From NCBI RefSeq assembly GCF_050589845.1, contig NZ_JBNGPA010000004.1, positions 240,140-304,139 of the forward strand: DNA of 64,000 bases, read 5' to 3'. A program made the translations under genes and the position numbers. Each line of letters opens with the position of its first letter. Position 1 is the first letter of the stretch. Source of the DNA: Carboxylicivirga agarovorans (GTDB lineage: Bacteria; Bacteroidota; Bacteroidia; Bacteroidales; Marinilabiliaceae). Below the pieces are notes generated by a model. That model was not told the DNA's origin and searched no databases. It was given only the letters and a program-made list of their open reading frames with translations. This document shows, in pieces, positions 9,382 through 18,830 of the stretch.

Positions 9382-11259
9382 ATGGATTTTAAGTACGATG
9401 TGATTGTCGTCGGGGGAGGGCATGCCGGTTGCGAAGCAGCTGCTGCAGCTGCCAACTTAGGTAGTAAGGTTTTGCTGATTACAATGGACATGGGTAGGTT
9501 TGCTCAAATGTCTTGTAATCCGGCTATTGGAGGAATTGCCAAAGGTCAAATTGTTAGAGAAATTGATGCTCTGGGTGGTTATACAGGTATTATTACCGAT
9601 AAATCATCTATACAATTTCGTATGCTCAACAGATCTAAAGGGCCGGCAATGTGGAGTCCACGTGCACAATGTGACAGGATGGTGTTTTCATCTGAGTGGC
9701 GAACCCAACTGGAGAAAATTGACAATGTATTTTTTTGGCAGGACTCTGTCGTTCAATTAATATTTCAGGATAACATAATTAAGGGCGTTAGAACGGCAAA
9801 TAATGTAGAGTTCTTATCAGAGGCCGTTATTTTAACGACCGGAACCTTCTTAAATGGTCTAATGCACATTGGTTCAGTTACTTCCGAAGGTGGTCGTGTT
9901 TCCGAACCAGCTTCTAAAGGTATATCTGAACAACTTTTTGATAGAGGATTCACGGTTGGACGTATGAAAACTGGTACTCCTGTAAGAATTGATGAAAGAA
10001 GTATTAATTTTGATAAATGCGAAGAGCAAGAGGGTGATAAGGGTAATTATTTCTTCAGTTATTTGCCTCAATCTGATAATGGGTTAAAGAAGAGAAGTTG
10101 TTACATTACTTATACTAATCCTGACGTTCACAAAAAGCTTGAAGAGGGCTTGGATGAGTCGCCGATGTATAATGGAACGATTCAAAGTATTGGTCCACGC
10201 TATTGCCCAAGTATTGAAACTAAAATTGTAACATTTGCTGAAAAGGAAAGACATCAATTGTTTCTGGAGCCGGAAGGAGAAACTACCATTGAATATTATT
10301 TAAATGGCTTTAGTTCTTCTTTGCCATTACAAACTCAAATAGATGCATTAAAATTAGTGCCTGGATTAGAGGATGTAAAAGTGTTTCGTCCTGGTTATGC
10401 AATTGAATATGACTTTTTTGAACCAACACAATTGTATCATACCTTAGAAACAAAAGCCGTATCAAACTTGTATTTTGCTGGTCAAATTAACGGAACAACT
10501 GGTTATGAAGAAGCAGCAGCTCAAGGAATGATGGCTGGTATAAACGCACATCAGAAAATTAATTGTAAAGATGAATTTGTTCTTGGTAGGGATGAAGCTT
10601 ATATCGGGGTGTTAATTGATGATCTGGTTACAAAAGGTGTTGATGAGCCTTATCGAATGTTTACATCTCGCGCGGAGTTTCGTATTCTTTTAAGACAGGA
10701 TGACGCCGATAGTCGTTTGACGCCTAAAAGCCATCAAATTGGACTAGCATCAAATGATAGGGTTGAGCACCTTGAAAAGAAAATAGAATTAAGAAATTCG
10801 GTAATAGATTTCCTAAAAGGATTTAGTGTTAAGCCTAAATTTATCAATGAGTGGTTAATTCAAATGGGTACGACACCTCTCAAGCAGGGAGTGAAATTAA
10901 TTGATATTCTAATGAGACCTCAAATTGGCATAAACGATTTAATTAAGGGAGTTGAGCCTTTTAGTGATTTTGTGCAGTCAATTAATGAAGATAGGAGGGA
11001 AGAGGTTTTAGAATCTGCTGAAATTATTTTAAAGTATTCGGGATATATAAATCGAGAAAAATTATTAGCTGATAAATTTAAGCGTCTCGAAAATTTGAAC
11101 ATTAAAAATAAGTTTGAATACGATTCCATAAAATCATTATCCACAGAAGCTCGTCAAAAATTGGCAAAGATACAACCTGAAACTATTGGTCAGGCAAGTC
11201 GAATTTCAGGTGTATCGCCAAGTGATATAAATGTACTACTTGTATTAATGGGGCGTTAA
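9382..11259 (+). CDS. mnmG: tRNA uridine-34 5-carboxymethylaminomethyl modification enzyme MnmG (GidA)
   Basis: FAD-dependent subunit of the MnmE-MnmG complex that modifies wobble uridine 34 of certain tRNAs. The 625-residue protein has the N-terminal Rossmann motif GGGHAGCEAA, the family signatures CNPAIGGIAKG and RSKGPAMWSPRAQ, the second signature GQINGTTGYEEAAAQG, and the C-terminal helical domain ending EASRISGVSP-like (QASRISGVSPSDI). In many bacteria gidA is close to oriC and parAB. A parS-like site begins at the last base of the TAA stop region (11260). Confidence 0.97.
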   Translation: MDFKYDVIVVGGGHAGCEAAAAAANLGSKVLLITMDMGRFAQMSCNPAIGGIAKGQIVREIDALGGYTGIITDKSSIQFRMLNRSKGPAMWSPRAQCDRMVFSSEWRTQLEKIDNVFFWQDSVVQLIFQDNIIKGVRTANNVEFLSEAVILTTGTFLNGLMHIGSVTSEGGRVSEPASKGISEQLFDRGFTVGRMKTGTPVRIDERSINFDKCEEQEGDKGNYFFSYLPQSDNGLKKRSCYITYTNPDVHKKLEEGLDESPMYNGTIQSIGPRYCPSIETKIVTFAEKERHQLFLEPEGETTIEYYLNGFSSSLPLQTQIDALKLVPGLEDVKVFRPGYAIEYDFFEPTQLYHTLETKAVSNLYFAGQINGTTGYEEAAAQGMMAGINAHQKINCKDEFVLGRDEAYIGVLIDDLVTKGVDEPYRMFTSRAEFRILLRQDDADSRLTPKSHQIGLASNDRVEHLEKKIELRNSVIDFLKGFSVKPKFINEWLIQMGTTPLKQGVKLIDILMRPQIGINDLIKGVEPFSDFVQSINEDRREEVLESAEIILKYSGYINREKLLADKFKRLENLNIKNKFEYDSIKSLSTEARQKLAKIQPETIGQASRISGVSPSDINVLLVLMGR

Positions 11260-11275
11260 TGTTCCACGTGAAACA
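11260..11275. other. parS-like centromere site 1
   Basis: TGTTCCACGTGAAACA matches every defined position of the 16-bp ParB-binding consensus TGTTnCACGTGAAACA. It occupies the 22-nt gap between mnmG and ade. The match is read directly; function as a ParB loading site is inferred from the strong conservation of parS across bacteria. The parA and parB genes are not in the window. Confidence 0.75.
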
Positions 11276-11281
11276 ATTTAT

Positions 11282-12919
11282 ATGATTATAGAAGGAAATC
11301 TTGTTGATATTTTTAATAGGATTATTTATCCAGGTAAAATTACTGTGGAGAATGATCTTATTGTAAAAGTTGAAAAAACTAATTTAAGTTATTCTAATTA
11401 TATACTTCCCGGTTTAGTTGATAGTCATGTGCATATTGAGAGTAGTATGTTAGTGCCATCACGTTTTGCAGAACTGGTTGTTCCACGTGGAACGATAGGT
11501 GTTGTTTCTGACCCACATGAAATAGCAAATGTACTCGGAGTAAAGGGAGTGGAGTATATGATGGATGATGCTGAAAAGGTTCCTTTAAAGTGTTTTTTTG
11601 GTGTGCCATCTTGTGTACCCGCAACTGATTTTGAAAGTGCTGGTAGCAGAATTGATAGCGAAGATGTGGAGTATCTCCTTAAAAAAGGAGCTCCTTTTTT
11701 AGCCGAAATGATGAATTTTCCTGGTGTTATTTATAAAGATGAGCAAGTATGGAATAAATTAAATCTTGCACAAAAGTATAAAGTACCTATTGATGGCCAT
11801 GCGCCAGGTTTAAAAGGAGAAGATTTAGTGAAGTATTCTAAGGGTGGAATTACTACTGATCATGAATCTTTCTCAATTGAAGAAGCCTTAGAAAAGATAA
11901 AATTGGGAATTAAAACCCAAATTAGGGAAGGTAGTGCTGCGCGTAATTTTGAAGCTTTACACGAATTAATTGTAAAGGAACCATATAATACAATGCTTTG
12001 TACGGATGATAGTCACCCGGATTTGATCATCGCGAAAGGACATATTGATCGATTAATTCGTCTTGGATTAAGCAAAGGATACTCAATTTTTGATATGTAT
12101 CAAGTAGCTGTAATTAACCCGGTGAAGCATTATAATTTACCAATTGGTTTGCTACGTGAAGGTGATAAAGCTGATTTTATTAGTGTCGATTCCCTTGAAT
12201 CTTTTAATGTTTTAGCTACTTATATTGATGGAATAAAAGTAGCAGAAGAAGGGGAAGTGTTGTTCGATGTACCCAAAACAACTATAATTAATAATTTTAA
12301 TTGTGAGCCTTTAAGTAGTAATGATCTCGAAATTAAAGGTCCAACTGCTAATTCCAAGGTGAAAGTAATGGTTGCTGATGATGGCGAATTATTAACTGAC
12401 GAGTATATATGGGAGACAAATTGTGAGCCTGGAGATAGTTTGCAGTCAAGTGTAAAAGATGATATTTTGAAAATTGTAGTGGTAAATCGTTATTCTACCG
12501 CTAAACCAGTTGTTGGATTTATTAAAAATTTTGGTCTAAAGCAGGGTGCTTTGGCGAGTTCAGTTGCCCACGATAGTCATAATATCGTCGCCATTGGTTG
12601 TGACGATGAGTCGTTATTGACTGCAATAAATGGAATTATTGAATCTAAAGGAGGTATTATAGCGTGTAATTCTGAAGTGAAAAAACTGCTTAAATTACCT
12701 GTTGCCGGATTGATGAGTGCTGATTCTGGTGTCAAAATAGCGCAAGAATACACGGAAATAAATGACTTTGTTAAGCTCATGGGATGTGATATGAAGGCTC
12801 CTTTTATGACTTTAGCCTTTATGTCTTTATTAGTTATTCCGTCTTTAAAAATAGGAGATAAGGGGCTTTTTGATGTGAATAAATTCGCCTTTACCAGTTT
12901 ATTTGTTGATGAAAAGTAG
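11282..12919 (+). CDS. ade: Adenine deaminase
   Basis: Amidohydrolase converting adenine to hypoxanthine for purine salvage. The 545-residue protein has the metal-binding HVHIESS motif (residues about 48-54) after GLVDS, the SDPHEIANVLG signature, further His/Asp ligands (DGHAPG, CTDDSHPD) and the C-terminal domain with VAHDSHNIVAIG typical of the Ade family rather than dihydroorotase-like relatives. The coding sequence includes a parS-like palindrome at 11479-11494 across the codons for VPRGT. Its 3' end overlaps uvrC. Confidence 0.95.
   Translation: MIIEGNLVDIFNRIIYPGKITVENDLIVKVEKTNLSYSNYILPGLVDSHVHIESSMLVPSRFAELVVPRGTIGVVSDPHEIANVLGVKGVEYMMDDAEKVPLKCFFGVPSCVPATDFESAGSRIDSEDVEYLLKKGAPFLAEMMNFPGVIYKDEQVWNKLNLAQKYKVPIDGHAPGLKGEDLVKYSKGGITTDHESFSIEEALEKIKLGIKTQIREGSAARNFEALHELIVKEPYNTMLCTDDSHPDLIIAKGHIDRLIRLGLSKGYSIFDMYQVAVINPVKHYNLPIGLLREGDKADFISVDSLESFNVLATYIDGIKVAEEGEVLFDVPKTTIINNFNCEPLSSNDLEIKGPTANSKVKVMVADDGELLTDEYIWETNCEPGDSLQSSVKDDILKIVVVNRYSTAKPVVGFIKNFGLKQGALASSVAHDSHNIVAIGCDDESLLTAINGIIESKGGIIACNSEVKKLLKLPVAGLMSADSGVKIAQEYTEINDFVKLMGCDMKAPFMTLAFMSLLVIPSLKIGDKGLFDVNKFAFTSLFVDEK
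11479..11494. other. parS-like palindrome 2 (inside ade)
   Basis: TGTTCCACGTGGAACG contains the perfect 14-bp palindrome GTTCCACGTGGAAC and matches 14 of 16 positions of the parS consensus. It is centred 219 bp from site 1. It encodes Val-Pro-Arg-Gly-Thr in a conserved part of adenine deaminase, so part of the match could come from coding constraint. Function is inferred. Confidence 0.5.
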
Positions 12920-14732
12920 CGCCTCAGAACAAGAAAACAGACTGAAATTATTGGTTCAGTCTCTACCATCTTCGCCAGGTGTTTACCAGTATTTTAGCGA
13001 AGATGGTATTATTATATATATAGGTAAGGCTAAAAATTTAAAGAAACGCGTTTCTTCATATTTCTCAAAACAGCATGATGATGGCAAAACAAGGATTCTT
13101 GTACGTAAGATCTTTGACATTAAACACATCGTTGTTGATACAGAAGAAGACGCATTATTACTTGAAAATAATTTAATTAAAAAGTACCAGCCGCGATATA
13201 ATATTCTATTGAAGGATGATAAGTCCTTTCCTTATATAGTGGTAAAAAACGAACCTTATCCACGTGTATTTCAAACAAGGAATTTCATTCGGGATGGTAG
13301 CATATATTTTGGACCCTATACCTCTGTTGGTATGGTTAGAACTTTAATTGACTTATTTCGTCAGATATATCCCATACGAACCTGTAAGCATAATTTAAGT
13401 AAGGAGAACATCGCCGATGGTAAATTCAAAGAATGCCTGGAGTATCATATAGGTAAATGTAAAGCTCCTTGTATTGGTAAATATGAGGAAGAAAAATACA
13501 TGGAAAATATCCAGGCCATTAAAGATATTCTTCAGGGAAATATTACTTCTGTGCTTAAGTATATGCATAAGGTGATGATGAATTATGCTGAAAATTTGGA
13601 GTTTGAAAAAGCTGAAGAGGTTAAAAATAAAATAGAACTATTAAAAGGGTATCAATCAAAATCAACCGTTGTTAATCCTAAAATTACCAATGTTGATGTA
13701 TTTAGTATCATTGACGATGATAAAGCCGGCTATGTCAATTTTATCAGGGTTGTTAATGGTGCCATTATTCAATCGCATACCATGGAGTTCAGAAAGAAGC
13801 TTGATGAGAATCTATCTGAGATTTTACTTTTAGCTATTACTGAAATTCAAACCCGTTTAAAACTTCTGGCAAGAGAAGTTTTAGTACCCTTTAAAGTGGA
13901 TGTCGAATTCGAAAGGGTTCAATTTAGTGTACCCAAAATAGGGGATAAGAAGAAGTTAATGGATTTATCTGAACGTAACGTTAAATACTTTCGATTAGAT
14001 AAACTAAAGCAACAGTCCCTGCATAAGAAGGAGCCTAAAGAAGAACGCTTGATGAAAGTAATGCAATCTGATTTGCGCCTTAAAGTGCTTCCCCGGCATA
14101 TAGAGTGTTTTGATAACTCAAATATTCAGGGTACAAATCCAGTTGCTGCTTGCGTTGTTTTTCGAAACGGGAAACCATATAAAAAGGATTATCGCCATTT
14201 CAATATCAAAACCGTAGAAGGACCCAATGATTTTGCTTCAATGGAGGAAGTGGTTTACAGGCGTTATAAACGTCTTAAAGAAGAGGGACAGGGTTTACCG
14301 CAATTAGTAGTCATTGATGGGGGAAAAGGTCAGCTTGGTGCTGCAGTCAAAATATTAAGAGATCTGGATTTGACAGACAAGATTTCTGTTATTGGAATTG
14401 CCAAACGCCTGGAAGAAATTTTCTATCCTGGAGATCCTGTTCCTTTGTATCTGGATAAAAATTCAGAGACCTTAAAAATAATTCAACACCTCCGAAATGA
14501 AGCGCACCGTTTTGGTATTACATTTCACAGGCAAAAGAGATCGATAAATTTTATCCAATCTGAACTGAATAATATTTCCGGAGTTGGGGACAAGACAATT
14601 GAATTATTGTACAAGCACTTTAAGTCATTTAACAATATAAAAGCCGCTACAATTGAAAATTTAGCGTCTGTGGTGGGGAGTGATAAAGCAAATAAAATAT
14701 ATTCATATTTTAATAAAGATAAAATGATTTAA
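12909..14732 (+). CDS. uvrC: Excinuclease ABC subunit C
   Basis: Makes the 3' and 5' incisions in nucleotide excision repair after UvrAB damage recognition. The protein (607 residues) has a GIY-YIG nuclease domain (SPGVYQYF ... IIYIGKAKNLKKRV), a UVR domain near residue 205, the RNase H-like second nuclease region (FDNSNIQGTNPVAACVVF, VIDGGKGQLGAA) and C-terminal helix-hairpin-helices (ISGVGDKTIELL). I chose ATG 12909, which overlaps the ade stop by 11 nt; TTG codons at 12903 and 12906 would add two residues. Confidence 0.96.
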   Translation: MKSSASEQENRLKLLVQSLPSSPGVYQYFSEDGIIIYIGKAKNLKKRVSSYFSKQHDDGKTRILVRKIFDIKHIVVDTEEDALLLENNLIKKYQPRYNILLKDDKSFPYIVVKNEPYPRVFQTRNFIRDGSIYFGPYTSVGMVRTLIDLFRQIYPIRTCKHNLSKENIADGKFKECLEYHIGKCKAPCIGKYEEEKYMENIQAIKDILQGNITSVLKYMHKVMMNYAENLEFEKAEEVKNKIELLKGYQSKSTVVNPKITNVDVFSIIDDDKAGYVNFIRVVNGAIIQSHTMEFRKKLDENLSEILLLAITEIQTRLKLLAREVLVPFKVDVEFERVQFSVPKIGDKKKLMDLSERNVKYFRLDKLKQQSLHKKEPKEERLMKVMQSDLRLKVLPRHIECFDNSNIQGTNPVAACVVFRNGKPYKKDYRHFNIKTVEGPNDFASMEEVVYRRYKRLKEEGQGLPQLVVIDGGKGQLGAAVKILRDLDLTDKISVIGIAKRLEEIFYPGDPVPLYLDKNSETLKIIQHLRNEAHRFGITFHRQKRSINFIQSELNNISGVGDKTIELLYKHFKSFNNIKAATIENLASVVGSDKANKIYSYFNKDKMI

Positions 14733-14788
14733 GAATCAGTAAAACAGCACATTAAGACTTTATTGTGTCGTATCATAGAAATAGTCAT

Positions 14789-15775
14789 CTAGCTAAAAAA
14801 TCCATTGAGCAGTTCTGAAATCATTGTTTCTGATAATGTTTCATCATCAATTGTATATAATAAATCTTTTAGTGACCTTTTATCGTGTTGTACCTGTAAA
14901 ATTGATTTTGACACTTCTTTTATCAAATTCGAAAAAGATGAATCTGATGCCTTTAAATCACATTCAGTAATTAATCCTTTCGCAACTTTTATACGACTGA
15001 TGATCCTTACTCCGTTATTCAGCTTGTAGCGCTTGTTTAATTCAAAGTTGGGGCTGTAGCCGTAATTCCATTCCCAAGTATTGTATTTATCTCCAGAAAT
15101 GGTCTTTATTTGCTCTGTTTCTTTATTTGTAAGAGATAGCTCTGTTGATCCGTTATAATAGTTTAAAAGGGCTTTAAATATGTATTTAACGAAGCTTGGA
15201 TAATCAAAAGAAGCATCAAGGTGCCTGGAGATATTTGTAACTTCGCTTCTGACTGATTTAACAGCCTTGTCTTTTATTATTAAAGGGTTGTTTTTAAGTG
15301 ATTTATTTAAAATATCTAAATCAGAACTAAAGAGTAATGTCCCATGGTGCATTACTCGATTCTTGTAAACATGAGAAGCGTTACCAGATACTTTTTTACC
15401 TTCCACCTGAATATCATGCCTCTTACCAAATGTTGCGTTGATTCCCAATGAACTGAGTGCAAGAAGAATAGGTTCTGAATATTTGGCAAAATTTACTAAT
15501 TCACCTTTTTTTCCAGTTTGTATGAAGCAAAAATTTAAGTTGTAATTATCGTGGTAAACCGTGCCTCCGCCACTTAGTCGTCTGTACACAGGTATGTTGT
15601 TGTCATTTACATAGCGGTAATTTATTTCTGATAATGTATTTTGGTGTTTACCTACTATGATAGAGGGTGAATTTGTGTATAGAAAAAAGACATCTTTATC
15701 AGAATGTCTTAACAGGTATTCCTCAGTAGCGAGATTAAAAGCAGGGTCATTTGTGGTACTTAACAATCCGTTCAT
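14789..15775 (-). CDS. lplA: Lipoate-protein ligase A
   Basis: Attaches exogenous lipoate, via lipoyl-AMP, to E2 and GcvH proteins. The 328-residue protein has the BPL/LPL catalytic fold with RRLSGGGTVYHD near residue 65, the GKHQNTL element, a lysine-containing loop KKVSGNASHV near 125, and a C-terminal accessory domain beginning near residue 240 (NTWEWNYGYSPNFE), as in LplA. It is transcribed opposite to its neighbours, converging on uvrC and diverging from dtd. No terminator hairpin is obvious in the 56 nt between it and uvrC. Confidence 0.93.
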   Translation of the reverse strand: MNGLLSTTNDPAFNLATEEYLLRHSDKDVFFLYTNSPSIIVGKHQNTLSEINYRYVNDNNIPVYRRLSGGGTVYHDNYNLNFCFIQTGKKGELVNFAKYSEPILLALSSLGINATFGKRHDIQVEGKKVSGNASHVYKNRVMHHGTLLFSSDLDILNKSLKNNPLIIKDKAVKSVRSEVTNISRHLDASFDYPSFVKYIFKALLNYYNGSTELSLTNKETEQIKTISGDKYNTWEWNYGYSPNFELNKRYKLNNGVRIISRIKVAKGLITECDLKASDSSFSNLIKEVSKSILQVQHDKRSLKDLLYTIDDETLSETMISELLNGFFS

Positions 15776-15922
15776 TTTTCTTATCTGGTTTGTGATCCCT
15801 TATTAAACTTCAATCTTTTGATTTTGTTTAAGGAAATAATGTAGACCAAATGGTCGGTTTTTGATATTTTAATGTGAACTATCTAAAGATATATTGTATT
15901 TTCGGTTTTTAAAATTCTATCT

Positions 15923-16375
15923 ATGCGTTTGGTAATTCAAAGAGTTAGTGAAGCTTCCGTTTCAATAGCCGGTCAGGTTAAATCGTCCATTAAACAAGGG
16001 TTAATGATATTGGTTGGTATTGAAACAGAAGATTCATCAGGTGATATTGACTGGCTGGTTAAAAAGGCTGTTAATCTGCGTATTTTCGATGATGAAGAAG
16101 GGGTCATGAATAAATCTGTTTTAGATGTAAATGGAGGATTATTACTTATTAGTCAATTTACCCTTCAGGCTCGCACTAAAAAGGGAAACAGACCGTCGTA
16201 TGTGAATGCTGCTGGCCCTGAAATTGCCATACCCTTGTATGAGGAATTTATTCAAAAACTAGAAAAGGAAAGTGGTGTAGAGGTGGGTACAGGAGAATTT
16301 GGTGCCAATATGCAGGTCCAACTGATCAATGACGGACCTGTGACAATTATAATCGATTCTAAAAGAAAAGAATAA
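15923..16375 (+). CDS. dtd: D-aminoacyl-tRNA deacylase
   Basis: Hydrolyses D-amino acids, and glycine mischarged on tRNA-Ala, from tRNAs, enforcing homochirality. The 150-residue protein has the two family motifs that form the active site across the dimer: LLISQFTL near residue 75 and NDGPVTIII near 138, plus the GEFGANMQV stretch. Its stop TAA shares a base with the ATG of the downstream pyrophosphohydrolase gene, so the two are translationally coupled. Confidence 0.96.
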   Translation: MRLVIQRVSEASVSIAGQVKSSIKQGLMILVGIETEDSSGDIDWLVKKAVNLRIFDDEEGVMNKSVLDVNGGLLLISQFTLQARTKKGNRPSYVNAAGPEIAIPLYEEFIQKLEKESGVEVGTGEFGANMQVQLINDGPVTIIIDSKRKE

Positions 16376-16701
16376 TGGAATTATCAGAAGCTCAGAAGCA
16401 GGTTGATAAATGGATAAAAACCTATGGAGTTCGCTATTTTAGTGAATTGACCAATATGGCCATTTTAACTGAAGAGGTTGGTGAATTAGCACGTGTAATG
16501 GCACGAAAATATGGTGATCAATCTTTTAAGAAAACAGATCTGGAAGCTGATATGGCTGATGAAATGGCTGATGTGTTATGGGTATTGATATGCCTTGCTA
16601 ATCAAACAGGGGTTGATCTGGAAGAAGCCTTTGCAAAAAATATGGCAAAGAAAACAGAACGCGATAATACAAGGCATTTAAACAACGAAAAATTAAAATA
16701 A
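16375..16701 (+). CDS. MazG-like nucleotide pyrophosphohydrolase
   Basis: 108-residue all-alpha NTP pyrophosphohydrolase. The metal-binding pattern is visible as EEVGELARV near residue 31 and DEMADVLWVL near residue 61, matching ExxE(n)ExxD of the MazG/dUTPase-2 superfamily. These enzymes remove non-canonical or excess nucleoside triphosphates; the preferred substrate is unknown. It overlaps dtd by one base and precedes deoC, forming a small housekeeping group. Confidence 0.85.
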   Translation: MELSEAQKQVDKWIKTYGVRYFSELTNMAILTEEVGELARVMARKYGDQSFKKTDLEADMADEMADVLWVLICLANQTGVDLEEAFAKNMAKKTERDNTRHLNNEKLK

Positions 16702-16749
16702 CAATAACCAGCTGTAGCATAGTTGTCTGCAGCTATAAGCTTTTACAAT

Positions 16750-17640
16750 ATGGAAGGATTATTGGACAAGTTCAAATTCAAGCTTTCAGATAAGCAAATA
16801 CAAGAAGGTATTGAACTTGCAAAACAAGAAGCTAAAACGCTGATACAGGATAAAGATGTGCTAAAACTTCTATTCAACTGTATTGACCTTACCTCCTTAA
16901 ATACAGAAGATTCTGCCGATGGAATAAGGGATTTCGTGGAGAAGGTCAACGAATTGCCCGCCCATTTTGACTTTGTTCCACAGGTTGCCGCCATGTGCGT
17001 TTATCCGGCGTTTGCTGCTGTTTTGAAAAGCGGATTAAAGGATGATAGCATTGGACGGGCAGTTGTTTCGGCTGGCTTTCCCTCATCACAAACATTTCTT
17101 GATGTGAAAAAGATGGAAACTGAACGTGCTGTTGATTTTGGAGCAACGGAAATTGACATTGTTCAGTCTGTCGGAGAATTTATGGAAGGTAACTATGAAT
17201 TTGTGGGAGAGGAGATCAAAGGAATTAAAAGCGTGATGGGAGATGCGCATTTAAAGGTCATTCTTGAGTCAGGAACTTTCACAAAGCAGGAAGATGTATG
17301 GACATCGAGCATTATTGCCATGGAATATGGAGCTGATTTCATAAAAACATCGACAGGTAAACAACAGCCTGCAGCGACCTTTGACGCATCATATACAATG
17401 CTTTCGGCCATTAAAATGTTTTATGAAGAAACAGGTCATAAAATAGGTTTTAAGCCTGCAGGAGGTATTTCTACTGCCGAAGATGCGTTGATCTACTATT
17501 GCCTGGTTAAACAGATTTGTGGGGATGAATGGCTAAATAATAAACTATTCAGGATAGGAGCCAGTCGTTTGGCAAATAACCTGATAAGTGATGTATTTGA
17601 ACTTGAAAACGGATACAGGAAAGAGATTAAGTACTTCTAA
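16750..17640 (+). CDS. deoC: Deoxyribose-phosphate aldolase
   Basis: Class I aldolase cleaving 2-deoxyribose 5-phosphate to acetaldehyde and glyceraldehyde 3-phosphate in deoxynucleoside breakdown. The protein (296 residues) shows ATEIDIVQSVGEF near residue 140, KVILESGTF near 180, GADFIKTSTGK (Schiff-base Lys) near 205 and KPAGGIST near 245. ATG 16750 gives the natural N-terminus (MEGLLDKFKF); a TTG at 16723 would add nine residues with no support. A bidirectional terminator follows. It belongs to the longer DeoC subgroup. Confidence 0.93.
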   Translation: MEGLLDKFKFKLSDKQIQEGIELAKQEAKTLIQDKDVLKLLFNCIDLTSLNTEDSADGIRDFVEKVNELPAHFDFVPQVAAMCVYPAFAAVLKSGLKDDSIGRAVVSAGFPSSQTFLDVKKMETERAVDFGATEIDIVQSVGEFMEGNYEFVGEEIKGIKSVMGDAHLKVILESGTFTKQEDVWTSSIIAMEYGADFIKTSTGKQQPAATFDASYTMLSAIKMFYEETGHKIGFKPAGGISTAEDALIYYCLVKQICGDEWLNNKLFRIGASRLANNLISDVFELENGYRKEIKYF

Positions 17641-17656
17641 TCATAGCCAGAAATAA

Positions 17657-17699
17657 AAAACGCTTCTTATTCAATGTTTAAATAAGAAGCGTTTCTTTT
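17657..17699. terminator. Bidirectional terminator between deoC and the polyprenyl synthase gene
   Basis: Perfect inverted repeat: left arm AAACGCTTCTTATT (17658-17671) pairs with AATAAGAAGCGTTT (17681-17694), with a short loop between. It is followed by CTTTT on the plus strand and preceded by an A run that becomes a T run on the minus strand. The position between convergent genes suits intrinsic termination in both directions. Confidence 0.85.
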
Positions 17700-17712
17700 A
17701 TGTTGTTGACAA

Positions 17713-18687
17713 TTATTTTTTTCGTTTAAGAGTATAATCAACCATGGTTAATAATGCTGTTTTAGCATCTGAATCCTCATAGCTTGACAGTGTATCCTTA
17801 GCTTTTTGTGCATAGGTTTCCATTTGTTCATTAGCGTACTCAATACCACCATTAGCTTTAACAAAAGCAATGATCTCCTGTACTTTCTTTTCGTTTTTAT
17901 GGTGGCGGCGAATCATTCGAAGAATACGTCGCTGTTCAGTTTTATCCGCATTGTTAAGTGCATAAATAAGGGGCAAGGTTAACTTCTTTTCCTTAATATC
18001 GTTACCTGTTGGCTTTCCGATCATGCCGTTTTGCTCATAATCAAACAAGTCATCACGAATTTGAAAGGCGATACCAAGGTTTTCTCCAAAGCTGGCCATA
18101 TTTTTAAACTTGTCGCCATTGGCACCTACCGAAAGGGCACCTGCTTTAGTACAGGCGGCAATAAGGGTAGCTGTTTTCTTGCGGATGATTTCGTAATAGA
18201 CATCTTCGGTAATATCAAGCTTACGCGACTTCTCTATTTGAAGTAATTCTCCTTCACTCATTTCGGTTACTGCTTCAGATACAACTTTTAATACATCGAT
18301 CTGATCAGTTTTAAGTGATAAACTTAAGCCTTTAGACAAAAAGAAATCACCAACTAAAACAGCAATTTTCGATTTCCATAGGGCATTGATGCTAAAAAAG
18401 CCACGTCGTTGATAGGTTTCATCTACTACATCATCATGAATAAGAGTTGCAGTGTGCAGTAATTCTATGAGAGTGGCTGAAATATAGCTGGCCTCTGAAA
18501 TTTCACCATTTAATTTGGCTGATAAAAAGACCAGCATTGGGCGCATTTGCTTCCCTTTGCGGCGCAATACGTAGTTTGTAATTATATCAAGAAGAGGAAT
18601 GCTGGACTTTAACTGCTCTTTGAAAAAGGGCTCAAACTGCTTCATTTCCTCCTTTATAGGAGCTTTTATAATGGATGTATCTGACAT
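17713..18687 (-). CDS. Trans-polyprenyl diphosphate synthase (octaprenyl type)
   Basis: Elongates farnesyl or geranylgeranyl diphosphate with IPP to the long prenyl tail, probably for menaquinone. The 324-residue protein has both Asp-rich motifs: DDVVD at residues 85-89 and DDLFD at 212-216, plus the KLTLPLIYAL stretch. Residues four and five before the first motif are small (Thr81, Ala80), which fits long-chain products rather than C15/C20. Product length is inferred. The upstream region diverges toward the ArsR-type regulator. Confidence 0.9.
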   Translation of the reverse strand: MSDTSIIKAPIKEEMKQFEPFFKEQLKSSIPLLDIITNYVLRRKGKQMRPMLVFLSAKLNGEISEASYISATLIELLHTATLIHDDVVDETYQRRGFFSINALWKSKIAVLVGDFFLSKGLSLSLKTDQIDVLKVVSEAVTEMSEGELLQIEKSRKLDITEDVYYEIIRKKTATLIAACTKAGALSVGANGDKFKNMASFGENLGIAFQIRDDLFDYEQNGMIGKPTGNDIKEKKLTLPLIYALNNADKTEQRRILRMIRRHHKNEKKVQEIIAFVKANGGIEYANEQMETYAQKAKDTLSSYEDSDAKTALLTMVDYTLKRKK

Positions 18688-18810
18688 ATGTATTGTGTTC
18701 TAATACCAATCGTTTTAGATGGATGCCAAATTTAATTATTATTCAGGATTTTTATCCATCATATTGATATTATCTAAATATTTAAATATTTTTGCCCGTT
18801 CGTAATACTA

Positions 18811-18830
18811 ATATAACAAGATAGTTATAT
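18811..18830. promoter_or_regulatory. Inverted repeat, candidate operator of the ArsR-type gene
   Basis: ATATAAC-N6-GTTATAT (arms 18811-18817 and 18824-18830) ends inside a TATATTTG -7 box at 18828-18835, about 35 nt before the ATG of the regulator. ArsR-family repressors commonly bind AT-rich dyads over their own promoters, so autoregulation is a reasonable inference. No good -33 element is visible. Confidence 0.5.
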
